DNA of 64,000 bases from Cyclina sinensis (GCA_012932295.1 JAAONU010000053.1:1-64000), one strand, 5' to 3'. Shown: positions 10,687 to 24,228, counted from the stretch's first letter. A program made the numbers and translations. Notes: generated by a model from the sequence alone, not told the origin.

Positions 10687-11413
10687 TGTAGAGGGTGTGT
10701 TGATGACAACCAACTCTATCCAGAGTTCGATATATATTTTATTCAGACGAATAGTATGTAAAAACCTACAAATAAATATGACAACAATAAACATATGAAC
10801 ATATTCTAAAATCATAAATCATTATTTCAGCATTTCAATAATTCAATTCATTAAGTCAATACAACTTCATGAAAAGTAAATTCAAAGCAAAAATATAAAA
10901 TCTTACCAGGTACATGTAATAAGCTGATCTTCTTATAGAAATATGAAGAGATGTCTATATGACTTTTTGTTGTAAATTCTGAATTATACAGAATTTCAAT
11001 AACAGAATAAACTAGCGAAGTTGTTCTGTAAAGAACTGACTTGATAGCAAAACGTAAATTTCTTCAAGTGCCCTCACTATTTTCTAAAAATATATATCTT
11101 CATGATGATAAGAATATGATGTGATTCTTTCATCCAATCAAACTATTCGCAATAAACACAACAAGACAACAATTGGACAATACTGGGCAACACTGGACAA
11201 AAAAAGAGACAGTTCACTAAACATGTTGACCTTAAAAATATAAACAAGAAAATACCCATAATACTCTGAAAGTGAATGAAAATGAAGTCATGTGACAATG
11301 AACAGTTATGAATGAACATGTGCAGTATTCACTACAGTGTTTACAGTTTTTACTATACACAGTAGCTTAATTATATACACAACGTGTATCATGAAAAATT
11401 GACCTTATCTACA
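10687..11413 (-). repeat. 5' LTR of the gypsy element
   Basis: 727 bp, nearly identical to 2436-3161. The only differences seen are single bases in the tracts near 10779, 10820, 11198, 11296 and 11385. It is followed directly by the TAAG target duplication at 11414-11417. Confidence 0.93.
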
Positions 11414-11696
11414 TAAGTGAATGAGATACTGAATCATTTTACATTGAAACATGTAAGAAACAGATAAAGAATCATTTTACATTAAAACATTAAGAAATAG
11501 ACCTCAAGTTTGGACCATACTTGAGTTTTATCCCTTTGAGAAGTTTGTCTGCAATACTGCACTATATAATGGACTGTAGGTATAACTGCATTTAAACAAG
11601 AATTTCCGTGAAGTTGGAATTGTTGTTGTTTGGGTAACCAGGTAGGTGCTATCAAACTCAGTAATTTTCTCTCAATTAAATTTAGATTTCATTTTA

Positions 11697-11985
11697 ACAT
11701 GATCTGAGGCCGTGAGAATTGTAAGACTTCAAATACATACATTATGTCTAGCCAACTGCCATGCTAAAAAATCTCCCAATCAGACTGTTAAATTTGGTTA
11801 AATAAAACAATACGAAATAGAAACAAAAGATAATACAACAGATTTCCATCGAGTTTTTCTTACTATTCTAGCTAATACAACAGTTCAGGTATTACTCCAT
11901 ACCCATGAAAACCAAAATACCATATCGGGATGGCTTGTTTTAAACAACTGATTTTATAACTGGTTCTATTTTAATTAAAACATTT
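11697..11985. repeat. Direct repeat, copy 1
   Basis: About 290 bp beginning AACATGATCTGAGGCCGTGA and containing CTAGCCAACTGCCATGCTAA. A diverged second copy in the same orientation is at 12943-13215. The pair flanks the 152-bp tandem array, which suggests one compound repeat or a local duplication. Confidence 0.7.
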
Positions 11986-12109
11986 ACAAAGGAACATTTA
12001 GAAAAAAAGGAAATAAGCCAGTATGCAATTAAAAGCAAAGAAATTTCTAGGAAAGAGTTTAAGCATACTACTTCGTGTGAAATTCAGTTAAACAAGAACT
12101 GTCACTGTA

Positions 12110-12770
12110 AGATGACAATGCCCTCAAAGTGGTGCTTTAATTTTGGGATGAGTACCAATCTTTCAAGGGTCAAGGTCAAATAAACATAGGCCAATGGGAA
12201 GGTCTTGTCCACAGGGGTGTTGTGTCCAAGTGTGAAGTAACTCGACTTTCTAATAAGAAGGTAATGGTCAATGTTAAAGTTTTTGGACAATTGGATCTTT
12301 AAGGTAAAGGTCACTCAGCGGTCAAGGTCAAATACATATAGGGCAGTGGGACAGTATTGTTCAAAGGGGTGTTGTTTCCAAGTATGAAATAAATTCACTT
12401 ACTAATAAAGAAGTTATGGTCAATGTTAAAGATTTTGGACAATTGGAACTTCAAGGTGAAGGTCATTCAGGGGTCAAGGTCAAATAAATATAGGTCAGTG
12501 GGACAGTTTTGTCCAAAGAGGTGATGTTTCCAAGTATTAAATAAATCCACTTACTAATAAAGAAGTTATGGTCAATGTTAAAGTTTTTGGACAATTTGAT
12601 CTTCAAAGTGAAAGTCATTCAGGGGTCAGGTCAAATTAATATAAGTCAGTGGGAAGGTCTTGTCCAAAGGGATGTTGTGTCTTAGTATGAAGTAAATCCA
12701 CTTACTAATAAGGAAGTAATACGTTAAAGTAATGGTTAAAGTTTTCGGACGGACTGACTGAATGACAGAC
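12110..12770. repeat. 152-bp tandem array (about four units)
   Basis: GGTCAAGGTCAAAT or close variants recur at about 12169, 12320, 12472 and 12624, that is, with a period of 151-152 bp. Each unit includes a TTATGGTCAATGTTAAAG-like stretch and CAATTGGA. The array ends in GGACGGACTGACTGA and GACAGACGGACAGTTC, a style of terminus common in molluscan dispersed repeats. No coding capacity is seen. Confidence 0.75.
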
Positions 12771-12942
12771 GGACAGTTCAAAAACTATAAAAATAGGCAT
12801 GAGAAACATAAGGCTTTATACTGAAAAAATGTTCCCGGCCTTGCAAAAAATTCTAAATATAACAACTGCAGTTTCACTGTGTATGAGAGAGACCTGGATA
12901 CCAGAATGATTTTTTTTCTAAATGAAGTTAGTTTTCATTTCA

Positions 12943-13215
12943 ACATGATTTGAGGCCATGAAAATTGTAAGACTTCTAATACATTTATTATGACTAGCCA
13001 ACTGCCATGCTAAAAAACTACAACTTTGTAAATTAAACCATAACAAACATAAACTGAACATAATATAGCATATTTCAATCCCGTTTTTCTTGCTATTCAA
13101 GTTAACACTACAGCTAAGGCATTACTCCATACCTGTGAAAAATATAAGACCATATTAGGACGGCATGTTTTACACAACTGCTGTTATAACTGGTTCTTTT
13201 TTAATTCTAACATAC
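12943..13215. repeat. Direct repeat, copy 2
   Basis: A diverged copy of 11697-11985. It shares the TTGAGGCCATGA start, CTAGCCAACTGCCATGCTAA, CATTACTCCATACC and ATAACTGGTTCT in the same order. Confidence 0.7.
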
Positions 13216-13739
13216 AGGCAGATGGACGACAGCCATTTCCATAACACAAGGGGGATTAGAAATATAATCCATCAAGCAGTTTAATGTAATCAGATGTCTA
13301 CACCATTTACTAGTTAACAGAGCGGACCTCTGTGAGGGGTCACTAAAGAACATGTTAGTGCTGAGTTAACTTCACCTAATTACTGGTACTGACACCTGTT
13401 GACAACCCTTTTTAGTACTTTTGTGTTGTGCCTCCTAACAAGGAAGGCCATACTTGGCAGAACATCTACACGCACAGGGAACAAGACATGTAATGAAAAG
13501 GGGCTTGCTCCCCTGTTTCATAAGAAAAAAAATCATAGAATAGTTAAGATCTTTAAAAAAAAAATCGCTGACCCCAGATCGCTCACCTGAGAACTGAATT
13601 GGTACTGGGGTAAAATGCTGTGGGCCAATAAAAGTGTTCATCACAAGAATTTGAACAAGAGCCACCGCAAGTAGACATTTCTCCTATATCCAAAGGCAAA
13701 CAAATCGGAGAAAGAGCGTTGTGGTGAAGGGTTTTCAAA

Positions 13740-14620
13740 GATAACATCATTTAGAGTTATTATCAAATCCATCCATTAACAAAAAAGCTATGGCCAATTT
13801 TAACAATGTTCAATAATTTGACCTGAAAGGTCAAAGGTCAAATAAAAGTCAAGTTCAGTTTAATCTTCTTAAAGGTATTGTCCAAAGGGTAGATATGTCC
13901 AAGTATCAAGACAATACATCCATCAATAACAAAGATATAGCCAATTATAGTACTGTCAATGTTATATTTGAATTTTTTGACATATTGTTTTTGTTCTCAG
14001 TGTTGTTTGTCCCAGTATGAATCAAATCAGTCCATTAATAACAAAGTTATGGTAATTTTAGCAGAATTCAATAACTTGCCCTTGACGGTGAAGATCATTT
14101 TAAGGTTAAGGTCATACATGAATAATTCAAAATGTCGGTTTTGTCATAAATGTTGTGGTCAATTTTAGCAATATTCAATGATTTGACCTTGGAGTTCAAT
14201 GCCATTTAATGTCAAGTTCATAATTGAATAATTCAACATGTCGGTTTTGTCATATGTGTTGTGGCCAGTTTTAGTAATATTTAATAATTTGACATTAAAG
14301 ATCAAGATCAAATAAAAGTCAAGGTCGAGGTGAAAGGTTTTACTTTACACATAAGAGGAAAACCCATGACCCCCGGAGCAGGGCCAGTTTTGAGCCCAGG
14401 GATATAGTTTGAACAATCTTGGTAGAAGTCCACTATGTTTCATGCCAAATATCTAAGGTCTAGCCCATTGGGTTTAAGAAAAGACCCCCAGGTCAGGGTC
14501 AATTTTGACTTGAGGAGCATAATTTGCACAATCTTGGTAGAAGTCTTCTAGACGATGTTTCATGCCAAATATCTAAGCTCTAGCCTTTAGGGTTTCAGAG
14601 AAGACGTTTGACGAGTAACG
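13740..14620. repeat. Degenerate tandem repeat block
   Basis: At 13787-14340 units of roughly 110-150 bp contain GCCAATTTTAACAATGTTCA-like and AGGTCAAATAAAAGTCAAG-like segments. At 14360-14620 a second pair of units shares ACAATCTTGGTAGAAGTC and CATGCCAAATATCTAAG. This looks like an old dispersed repeat expanded in place. The flanking 13216-13739 and 14621-15220 show no gene. Confidence 0.6.
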
Positions 14621-15224
14621 GTTTCGGCCTGTTTGCCGTTTAATATTTATCAGACAGTAAAAACACTTGGGATGACAGTTCGATTTTCATAGAGAGTGGT
14701 CAATTCTGTACAGATTGGTGTATAAAAGTGTAAAATTGGTGGAAAATTGACGTGAAAATGATCGGTTAACTATGTTGACTATAGTTTTTGGTGAAATGAG
14801 TTGTATACCTTTACTCTATTATATATGTACCATATAAAATTTTTGTTTTGGAAGAGAAGAAAATTGTATGACAGTCAAATAATAAATAGTTAAATCTATT
14901 TTAGATGAAAAAAACTTCAGTTTACTGACCAATCAACGCGCCGAGCACCTGTGATTTGGACGATTAAATTTGATTTGCGTTACAAAATTGTCTGCAAAAT
15001 TATATTAGTATATAAAAGTTATGGACGGTTGCATCGGTTTTCAACGTTTAGAAGTCGTTTGAAATGTTCAAAGTAGTTTAACATCTTGTAAACAAAAGAA
15101 AGCGTTACTGAATTTTACTTGTGTCAAAAACCCACTGAGTTGTAATATTTGAAGTTAACATAAGTGTTCAAACATATTTAATTCAAACTCTGACAGAGTA
15201 ACAGAGCAAAAGTCACACCACATA

Positions 15225-15251
15225 CACACACACACGCGCGCGCGCGCGCGC
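15225..15251. repeat. Compound (CA)n(CG)n microsatellite
   Basis: Alternating CACACA passing directly into CGCGCG. Pure alternating purine-pyrimidine DNA of this kind can adopt Z-form. No gene is seen from 15252 to 15958. Confidence 0.9.
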
Positions 15252-15958
15252 TGAAATGCAAACACAAATACACTCAAGCATGCACGCACAAAAGCACGAA
15301 CATTTGAATTGAATAGTAACAAACTAATAAAGCAAAACGAAATGAAAGAACCGGTCAGCATCAAAAGGAGAGAAGAAAAACTGAAAGTAAAACTATCTAA
15401 GAGGTTCATGTGGAAGCAATGACAGTCATAAATTCATAGAATAAAGTCCTCTAAATTACAATAAATACAGATATGAAAACTCGTTGTATTAATATACCGT
15501 AATTATTGAAAAGGTAGAAATTGGAATCACTCAGTAAGTTTCTAAGTTAGAGTTAAAATTCGTGCAATCTTCACTTTCCTCACGTCGACTTTTCAGCAGT
15601 GTAAAGTAATAATAGTAGTAGTAGTTTTAGTAATAATGAAAGTGATATTAATTGTAGCCTTATTTTGGTGAGAAAACAGTTGTATCATTCACTCAGTAGT
15701 CATAACAGATATAATTCACTAAATAAATATGTCTATTATGATTGTTTGTTCTAAGCTCTGGCTGCAAATTAGGCCTTGTCCTTGTGTAATTCAAAGTAGT
15801 TAAAAGCATGGTTTTACGATGCATCTTTGATAGAATAATAATACAAGCTAAGATCACCTTCCTGCATGTACATTTGATGTTACCCCTGTACGAGTAGCTT
15901 AATTTTAGTTCGTTTTCTTTTTGTCATATTAGGTTTCAGTCACTGAAATTGTTGGTGA

Positions 15959-15964
15959 TTTATT
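15959..15964 (-). terminator. Polyadenylation signal AATAAA
   Basis: AATAAA on the minus strand, about 67 nt downstream of the stop codon at 16032. It supports a terminal exon there. Confidence 0.5.
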
Positions 15965-16031
15965 CTACATAAAAAAGTATCTTGTTAGACCAAGTCCGGC
16001 ATTAAATACCAGGCCAGTGGTAAACATTTTC

Positions 16032-16502
16032 TTAAAAAAACGTGTCAGCAACTTGACCAATACTTTCTACCACACTAGCAGGAATGGATGTCGTAGGCGA
16101 TTCGATAGACCATCTAGACCAAATTTCTTTAGCAATACTCAACATTGCAGCAATCAGCAGTACATATATTACACATTGTCCACCGCTTGCAAGTAAAGCC
16201 ATGAACAGTTTCTCTGATATCTCTCGGAAAAAAAATTGTTTGAATGCACTAGATATCAACACATTCAAATCGCTTTCACTCAATACATTTCTCCCCAACG
16301 ATTTTGCGAAATCTTTCGCTAAGTTAAGTTCACGCCCTGCATAAAGCCTGTAAGCAGTAGATAATGCCAGTAGACAACCGCTGAGATATTTCCCGTCCTT
16401 CAGGTCTATCAAAGTGCGAATAATATCTAAAACTGGCGGTGTGCAAGTCCGTACCCTCTTGAATACAGGTTTCCAGAAGTCTTCGAGTATGGAATATATC
16501 GT
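16032..16502 (-). CDS. Unrecognised protein, probable 3'-terminal exon
   Basis: An open frame runs from an ATG at 16520 to a TAA at 16032. The first codons include TATTTACAG, a good splice acceptor, so the real exon may start at 16502 and the ATG may be intronic. The product has a charged N-terminal half (ILEDFWKPVFKRVRTCTPP, RELNLAKDFAKSLGRN) and one likely membrane helix near the C-terminus (CVIYVLLIAAMLSIAKEIW), followed by a short Ser/Thr-rich tail. Amino-acid composition is protein-like and an AATAAA follows the stop. I recognise no family and assign no function. Upstream exons, if any, were not found. Confidence 0.4.
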   Translation of the reverse strand, partial: TIYSILEDFWKPVFKRVRTCTPPVLDIIRTLIDLKDGKYLSGCLLALSTAYRLYAGRELNLAKDFAKSLGRNVLSESDLNVLISSAFKQFFFREISEKLFMALLASGGQCVIYVLLIAAMLSIAKEIWSRWSIESPTTSIPASVVESIGQVADTFF

Positions 16503-16520
16503 CTGTAAATATTTATACAT

Positions 16521-19500
16521 TAAATTAACGTAAACTTATTTTTTTGTATCATTTGTTGTAGTAAGGTGCACATCAAACTTACTCAGATTAAAAAACGTTT
16601 ATTTCTTATTTGTTTCACACAAGTATGGTGTTGCTATTAACGCTAGGCGTAGTGCAGAAAATGAAATTACAAGTGAGCAATATTAAAATCAGGAATCCCA
16701 GACAGTGCCCCTCCCGGACGATTCCCTTCCCGTTCATTTACCCAACCCGAACAATTTCCCTTATAAATAATTTAATAATTTCCCCACTGACGTCTTCACA
16801 GGACGGGCAATTGAACTCCTGTTGATAAAAGACGCATTTGTATTTGTAAAATGTAAAAGTTTAACTAGTATATGTGACAATAATTGATGTGTCATGATTC
16901 ATCTTCATGAAACTTTCTCCATTTTTTTAAGTTTGTTGACAAAAGACAATACACAAATAATTATAATAATTAACAGTACAACAACTCCTTAATATTATAG
17001 ACTTCGAAGGATTATTGACCAAATAAAAAAAGTTTTTGCTCTTCTTCAGTCTGGAGTTTTTTTTTCTAGACTGAGAAATGAAAACGTTGAAAATTATTAC
17101 TAACTAAAAGGTTTTATGTGTATCATTCAAAATAACTATTTACCAGCCGAAAAAAAAATGTAAAATGTAAAAAGAGATCGTCTTTTTTCAGTTTGCTCGT
17201 TTAAAAATATATTGAAAAACTTTTTCTTTTCAAATAATTAGTTTGCTAATAACAATTGAATTAAATAAAAAAAATTGTGTGTAATATACTACCTACCATC
17301 TTACTTTTCAGTATTGTTGATATCCCGCACAATCTAATGTATGAATGTTTTCAGCAAATAGCAATTTAAATCGTACTGGGATCATCGCCAAATTTCAATA
17401 ATACATGCTAGAAAATGCATTGTGGCTATAACTTGTAAGATAACTTAAAGCAACTGATTCACAGAATTTTGCTTATATTTTTTTCTGTAAACATAAAACA
17501 ATTAATATATATTATGGAAAAAAAACAACATAATATTACGCTTCTGTACACTATGAAAACTGAAGGGAAAAAAAGAATACGCAAGGATTCGAACCCATGC
17601 TTTTTTCGGTCAATAAAATAAAGAACGGCGATCTAAACCATTGAGCCCTTAAAACTAGATATTAACTAATTTCAAAATTAATAGTTTTAATAAAATATCT
17701 ACCCCGTAACAGAGTAATTTTTTTACCGATAAAGGTGTGTACAACTTAATATTGTGTGTGTTTATGTAAAAAAATGAGACATTAACTTAGTTTCGATATT
17801 CAGATATGTTTTTTCACAATTACGACTAGAATTTTATATGTATAAGCATTTTCTTTTTTATTCATCGTCGACCCATTTTAGAGTCAGTCGCTTTAAAGTA
17901 TATTTTGGAGACGAGATAAGAGTTTACACATGCAAAGCATTCAAAATTACTGATTAATTTAAAATCGAACATTCCCTATACTTTAAATAGACAGTTTGAA
18001 TATAAATCTATTCAATATCTTTAGATCTTGAATCTTGAAATTTTGGATCATGATCGGTGTAGATGCCTATTGCGCAACCGATTTCTTGAGCGTTTAATTC
18101 TTTTTTTAATGTGACAGATGTACATTGTATATGTTTACAGATCTGTGTATTTATATTTCAACTGAATCGGGAACCAAATAGAACCATTGCAACCGGGACT
18201 CAGTTTTTAATAAACATCAAATCATAGATCAGGTCTGTAGGAAGAATGTTCAGATTGCTAGGGCACTTTGAGATAGGGTATTGGTACAACATAGTTCGTT
18301 GTACCTAGCTGCCCAAATTTTGTCTCTTGTCAAAAAAAAAAAAATAATAGTAGGAGAGTGTGGTTTAAAACGGGTTTAAAATCGCAGATAGAAAAAAAGT
18401 ACTGCATCGTCAGACTTTTTGTGTTGACGCAACTTTACTTTGTGTAAAACATACTGGATAAAATTATGTTGAAATGTAGATCTTTACACAGTAGACCTTT
18501 GGAAAGTTGATTTACATAAAACGTATACAGTTTTATTTTACACACCGACCAATCTTTCATAGCTTCAAATGCGGATATACGCATTAGTAAAACTTCAATG
18601 ATATGTATTTCTGCATTTAAGGTTGATCAGAGATTTTTTGCGACATTAATGTTTTGTATTTAAGCAGCCATGTATGTTGCATTTCTGGGCATTTAATTCT
18701 TTAAAGTTTTGTATTCATAACTTTTACAAAAGAGCATTTTCTGACACATGATTTAAGCAATATATATTTTGCATTACCGAACATTCCAGCCTTTTGAAGT
18801 TTTAAATTAACATAATTGGACACTTTTTTAAAATAAATTTAATACAAGGATCCTTCTATTTTCTATATTATCGACAAAAAAGGTAAATGACAAATCAAAT
18901 CTACTTAATTGCACAAATGACACCAAAAAACATATTAGGCTTTTGTAATAGGGAGAATATATTGAACGAGAACTGTTATTATTTTACTTTAAGAGTTGCT
19001 CCGCTTACATTGAAGATGAGATATTATTTTGCTTAAATGAACCCCGCTTCAAAAGTATGAAGTTTTCTATTTTCCGTAGTTCATTAACTTATTTTATATT
19101 TATAATCTTAAACAGTCTTTAACGTTGTTTTTCATATACCTTTCATGTCAGAAGACTTCTTAACGGAAGTAGAATTGTTTACGAAGGCGATATTTCCTGA
19201 CACCAACGCCTTTAAGCGAAGCAAACGACGGATTTCATTAGGGATGTATAAACTGTCAATAGGGCATGCGATGTTTCGTCTTGAGACAAGTAACAGTAGG
19301 TTTTACAATGTCCTTGCAGTTATCTACTTTTTGCGGCATTATAGAATACTTAAACTCTAGGGACTAGCGAATTATTTTGGTATCCAACAGAGCCGTATTT
19401 GAATGTTTACATCACATTTACAAGTCATAACTCCAAAAACCAAAAATATTCGATAACCTGTGATTCAGACCCACGAAAGTAACACACTCTTCAAGGTACA

Positions 19501-22500
19501 TATGGAAAGCATGTGCTTCATACAGGAGATATAAAAGCGTCTGAACTCATAGAATATTACAGTTTTTTTGAATTTGGAGTGGGGACCATTTTTTTTTTCT
19601 TTTTTTTTTTTTTAACTTATTTTCTGAATATTTTTTAAAGATGGACGTTAAACGCTCCTCCATTAAGAACCTCAGCAATCATTTCTGTTTTCATTATAGA
19701 AAAAAGGTCCTAATGAAATATGCCAATTATTATTTGCTGCTGTCATGTTCAGTCCATGTTACTGCTTATTTCTAAATATATTGAAGGCAAGAAGATAAAC
19801 AACTAGTTATCAGTGTTCGTTATTTTTTTATTGATCATGTTTTTCACTTTTTTGCAATAGGATTTTTTTTCGTGGCAATAGAACTCCTATTGATAAGGTA
19901 AATGATACACGACGCACTCATAAAAAATTTTAACTTGTTTCAATTTGTTGCTACTTCAAGTCTGAAAAGTGAACTGTTATGTAAAATTCATATCTCAGAA
20001 TCTATTTAAGAACTGAACGTAAAACTGGATATTTGGAAATAAAATGCGAACAATCTTTTCTGATACTTTTTACATCAGCAAAATATTTGAAATAGCATAT
20101 ACGGATCATCTTGGCATATATGATTTATATTTTCGAGAATATTGATCAGTTACTTAGTTTTGTAATGTTTTAGCCGGTACCATCGAATTGCGCCTTGTCT
20201 GAATGCAACAACAGCACAGAAAGAAATATGAGTTTCATACTGAAATAACATAAACAGGCGTGATGCGTTGTTTTATAGTGTGAACAGAGATTCAGTTGAT
20301 TGAAAGCCAATGCTGATTTGTGCAAGCACTCGCTTTTTCGATGTAAAAAGGTTGAGAATAATGATGAAAAGGAAAGATTGGTATAGGTTGTGTGAACTTT
20401 TTGTCACGCTACTTAATGTCATAAAATGCATAGGCATATGTTGCTTATTTTGTGCTATTAGAAACTTTTCAACAATCATATATATCAAATGTACTATTCT
20501 TCGTCTAAAGAAGGTTTGTTTTTTGGGTTGGCAAAAGTTTTATACATATGAATTGACATAATTTGACTTTTGATTTTTGTAAAAGTTTCTATGGTTTCTT
20601 TACAGTAACTTTAACATTCTGTATGTTCCATTAGAACAGAACATTATAGAAATGGCTCTTAACAACTTTATTTTTCTATTGCTTATACAGCGGATACTTT
20701 TAAGGGACAGTGCATTTAGTACCTGTATGGTATTTATCCTCTGAAACTTCACAAAACTAACATTTTTTTTAAATGGGGGCTTCATGAGATAATTTTTCTA
20801 ACATTTTCTCTGAGATGATAGTTAATGACTGTGATTTTCTGCTTTTTCCAACCCACTTTGTTTGACTCATTGTTATAGTTACTTTGACTGTTGTGTAGTT
20901 TTTTTAACGGTTCAACTGACTCGTTGGGAACCGTGCGTAAAAGCTCGTTGCTTCTTCCAGTTACAAAATAAAAGTGCTAAAAATTCAGAAAGTTTTACGC
21001 AAAACGTTCTTAAAATATCTTGCTTTCAAATGTAGGAAAGTTGAAAGATCAAATTTGGCAGACATATGCTATTTTTCATTTTGTTCGTTTCTTCACAGAC
21101 TTCAGATATATTTACTCCTCTGTGCTGCATAGCTGGGCGAAAATGCAATTATATTTCTTACGATCGAATATACAGAGCAACCAAATAACAAATTCTATTA
21201 ATCATTTTCTATACTTGAGCTGTTTAACAGGTGAATTTAGTTCTGGTTATTTCTTGATGTTTTTGCGTTTATGTTAGAGATATTGTTCATATCACTCTTT
21301 AGTTATACTGTTACGTTCATGTCAGATTTTTCTTTTTCTGGCAACGTGTTATAACTCTAATGATCGGTGATTACTTGATGTGATATTGCAGTTATCATTT
21401 CTATTGGTGAATGTTTATATGAACAGTATTAATTTGATTTTCTGTACACCAAACTACAAAGAATGTGAATCTGAATCAAAGCAACATAGCTTGTTTTTCT
21501 ACAGTAAACACCCGCTAATAAGTCCACATTGGTTATTTCTAAATGATGCAAAATATTGCATTTTGAAAGAAAAAAACGAAGTCTAAAACTTATAACGAAT
21601 GAGTCAGGCTGTTAAGACCGATTTTTTAATAAGACTACTTTTTGACTGGTTTTTTAAGCTGGTCCTTACCGCTGTTACACAAATGTACGAACTTAACCCC
21701 TGGAACTTGTATATTACGAAGCATAAATCAACAAGCATGTGCATTGTATACAATGTTGAGAGTGGAAAATGTAGCATTTAAATTTTTTTTTTTCATTTCG
21801 TTTATATTTTCGCTATTTGGCCTTGATTTGTCTTTCATCTGTTGAGTGTCACGTGCCTTTATACATGCTAGTCGACATGGAACCAAGGCGTGATGTAATA
21901 GACAGGCTTTCTTAGGTAAATGCTATATAGAAGCCTGGAAAACAGCTTTAAGGCAGTTGGGTGCCGTTTATAATATAAAAAAAATCATAAAGAATATTTC
22001 AGTTTCCTGATATTTTATATCCTCCATTTTCTTTGAAAATGAAATATTTGAGCGCAGCAAAAACAAAGGACCCCATTTTCGGGAAAGCGTCCGTTAGTTG
22101 GGGATTAAATGTGTTCTTTCTCTTTTTTCTATGGAATCTTCATTCAATGCTTTTTTTGTTCCAAGCTATAGAACAGATATGTTTACCGCACATTAATCAA
22201 AACTGCATCTACAGGAGGTTGGAAAATTTACATTTTTGAATTGCCCAAGTACCAGTAGCTTATTCCACATAGTTATCTCTTAATTGATTTTTGTACGTAA
22301 AACAATTACACTAATTGGCTATAAATAAAAAGTTCCAACAGACATCTCATTTATAAATAATATATTTGTAGAAATATGTATAAAACATTTTATGTTTTGT
22401 TCGCCGAGTGGGAGACTGGAAAGATCTTTTGTTTTCTCAGAAAATAGTCTTCTTAAAGAGCTGCATGTCTCTTCAAACAAGACGAAATCGAAAAGGAAAA

Positions 22501-22795
22501 ATAATATAGAGGTCAAAGAAAAAATGAAGTTAAGTCGAGCGATGAAATCGAAAAGATTTCAAATATTTAATTATGAAACAGGTAGAAACATTTTACGTTC
22601 AACTCTCTAAGTATTATAATAGTGTATTACAAGCGAATGTGATAACACGTACGACATAAGAACTATAATTAAATACTGTACAACAGCACTTTCAGCGAAC
22701 AAAAATCTATATTGAAAAGTGGATTTCTTTTTCAAGGTTTAGAGTTTTTTTTGCAACCGTGTAACTTGCCCTTAACGACACTTGATTTAACAACA
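16521..22795. other. 6.3 kb of AT-rich DNA without a recognisable gene
   Basis: I find no supported exon. A tRNA-like remnant on the minus strand at 17580-17650 includes GGGTTCGAATCCTTGC and is probably a SINE relic. Long A and T runs are frequent. Short open frames (for example 19145-19360 and 21020-21277) lack splice or family support. Confidence 0.45.
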
Positions 22796-22859
22796 TTCTA
22801 AGCAACATATGTGAAGTTGACTTGTACATTGTACATCGTAGTTCAGCTTGTAATTCGCC

Positions 22860-24228
22860 AATTACAAGCTAGTAGTTGGGTATTCAGCTTGTAGTTCAGC
22901 CCAGATACACCAGCATATACAATATTTGAATTACAAGCTAGTAGTTGGGTATTCAGCTTGTAGCTTGGACCAGATACACCAGCATACGTTATATTTGAAT
23001 TACAAGCTAGTAGTTGGGTATTCAGCTTGTAGTTCAACCCAGATACACCAGCATATACAATATTTGAATTACAAGCTAGTAGTTGGGTATTCAGCTTGTA
23101 GTTCGGACCAGATACACCAACATACGTTATATTTGAATTACGAGCTAGTAGTTGGGTATTCAGCTTGTAGTTCGGACCAAATACACCAGCATAGGTTATG
23201 TTTGAATTACAAGCTAGTAGTTGGGTATTCAGCTTGTAGTTCAGACCACATACACCAGCATATACAATATTTGAATTACAAGCTTGTAGTTGGGTATTCA
23301 GCTTGTAGTTCGGACCACATACACCAGCATATACAATATTTGAATTACAAGCTAGTAGTTGGGTATTCAGCTTGTAGTTCGGACCAAATACACCAGCATA
23401 CACAATATTTGAATTACAAGCTAGTAGTTGGGTATTCAGCTTGTAGTTCGGACCAAATACACCAGCATACGTTATATTTGAATTACGAGCTAGTAGTTGG
23501 GTATTCAGCTTGTAGTTCGGACCAAATACACCAGCATACACAATATTTGAATTACAAGCTAGTAGTTGGGTATTCAGCTTGAAGTTCGGACCAAATACAC
23601 CAGCATACACAATATTTGAATTACAAGCTAGTAGTTGGGTATTCAGCTTGTAGTTCGGACCAAATACACCAGCATACGTTATATTTGAATTACAAGCTAG
23701 TAGTTGGGTATTCAGCTTGTAGTTCAGACCACATACACCAGCATATACAATATTTGAATTACAAGCTAGTAGTTGGGTATTCAGCTTGTAGTTCGGACCA
23801 GATACACCAACATACGTTATATTTGAATTACAAGCTAGTAGTTGGGTATTCAGCTTGTAGTTCGGACCAAATACACCAGCATAGGTTATGTTTGAATTAC
23901 AAGCTAGTAGTTGGGTATTCAGCTTGTAGTTCAGACCACATACACCAGCATATACAATATTTGAATTACAAGCTAGTAGTTGGGTATTCAGCTTGTAGTT
24001 CAGACCACATACACCAGCATATACAATTTTGAATTACAAGCTAGTAGTTGGGTATTCAGCTTGTAGTTCGGACCAAATACACCAGCATACGTTATATTTG
24101 AATTACAAGCTTGTAGTTGGGTATTCAGCTTGTAGTTCGGACCAAATACACCAGCATACACAATATTTGAATTACAAGCTTGTAGTTGGGTATTCAGCTT
24201 GTAGTTCGGACCAGATACACCAGCATAG
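22860..24228 (+). repeat. Left arm: about 20 tandem 69-bp units
   Basis: GTTGGGTATTCAGCTTG recurs every 69 bp from 22875 to 24185, with one 68-bp step near 24027. Each unit contains TACAAGCT and AGCTTGTA separated by 15 bases, so each can form its own hairpin. Because 69 is a multiple of 3, reading frames stay open over many units on both strands; I take this as a by-product. Three successive variant units near 23100-23275 recur in the same order near 23790-23965, showing a higher-order duplication of about 10 units. Confidence 0.93.

Larger units (their letters stand above)
2436..11413 (-). mobile_element. Ty3/gypsy LTR retrotransposon, nearly complete, 8978 bp
   Basis: Two long terminal repeats (2436-3161 and 10687-11413) bound the element. 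Both begin TGTAGAGGG and end TCTACA. The flanking target duplication is TAAG (2432-2435 and 11414-11417), or 5 bp ATAAG if the terminal A is counted. Inside, on the minus strand, the order is leader, gag, protease, reverse transcriptase, RNase H, integrase. Integrase downstream of RNase H places it in Ty3/gypsy (Metaviridae). No envelope-like frame lies between integrase and the 3' LTR. By eye the LTRs differ at about four substitutions and one indel, so the insertion is recent. Despite this, the coding region has several frame breaks besides one that looks programmed. Confidence 0.95.

Noticed and set aside
15155..15409. 84-codon minus-strand frame rich in Arg/Ala/Cys/Val
   Set aside because: It runs through the CA/CG microsatellite, which produces the repeated residues.
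17580..17650. tRNA gene on the minus strand
   Set aside because: GGGTTCGAATCC is present, but spacing and the rest of the cloverleaf fail. It is probably a SINE relic.
22860..24228. CRISPR-like regular repeats
   Set aside because: Units are contiguous tandem copies with no unique spacers, in an animal genome.
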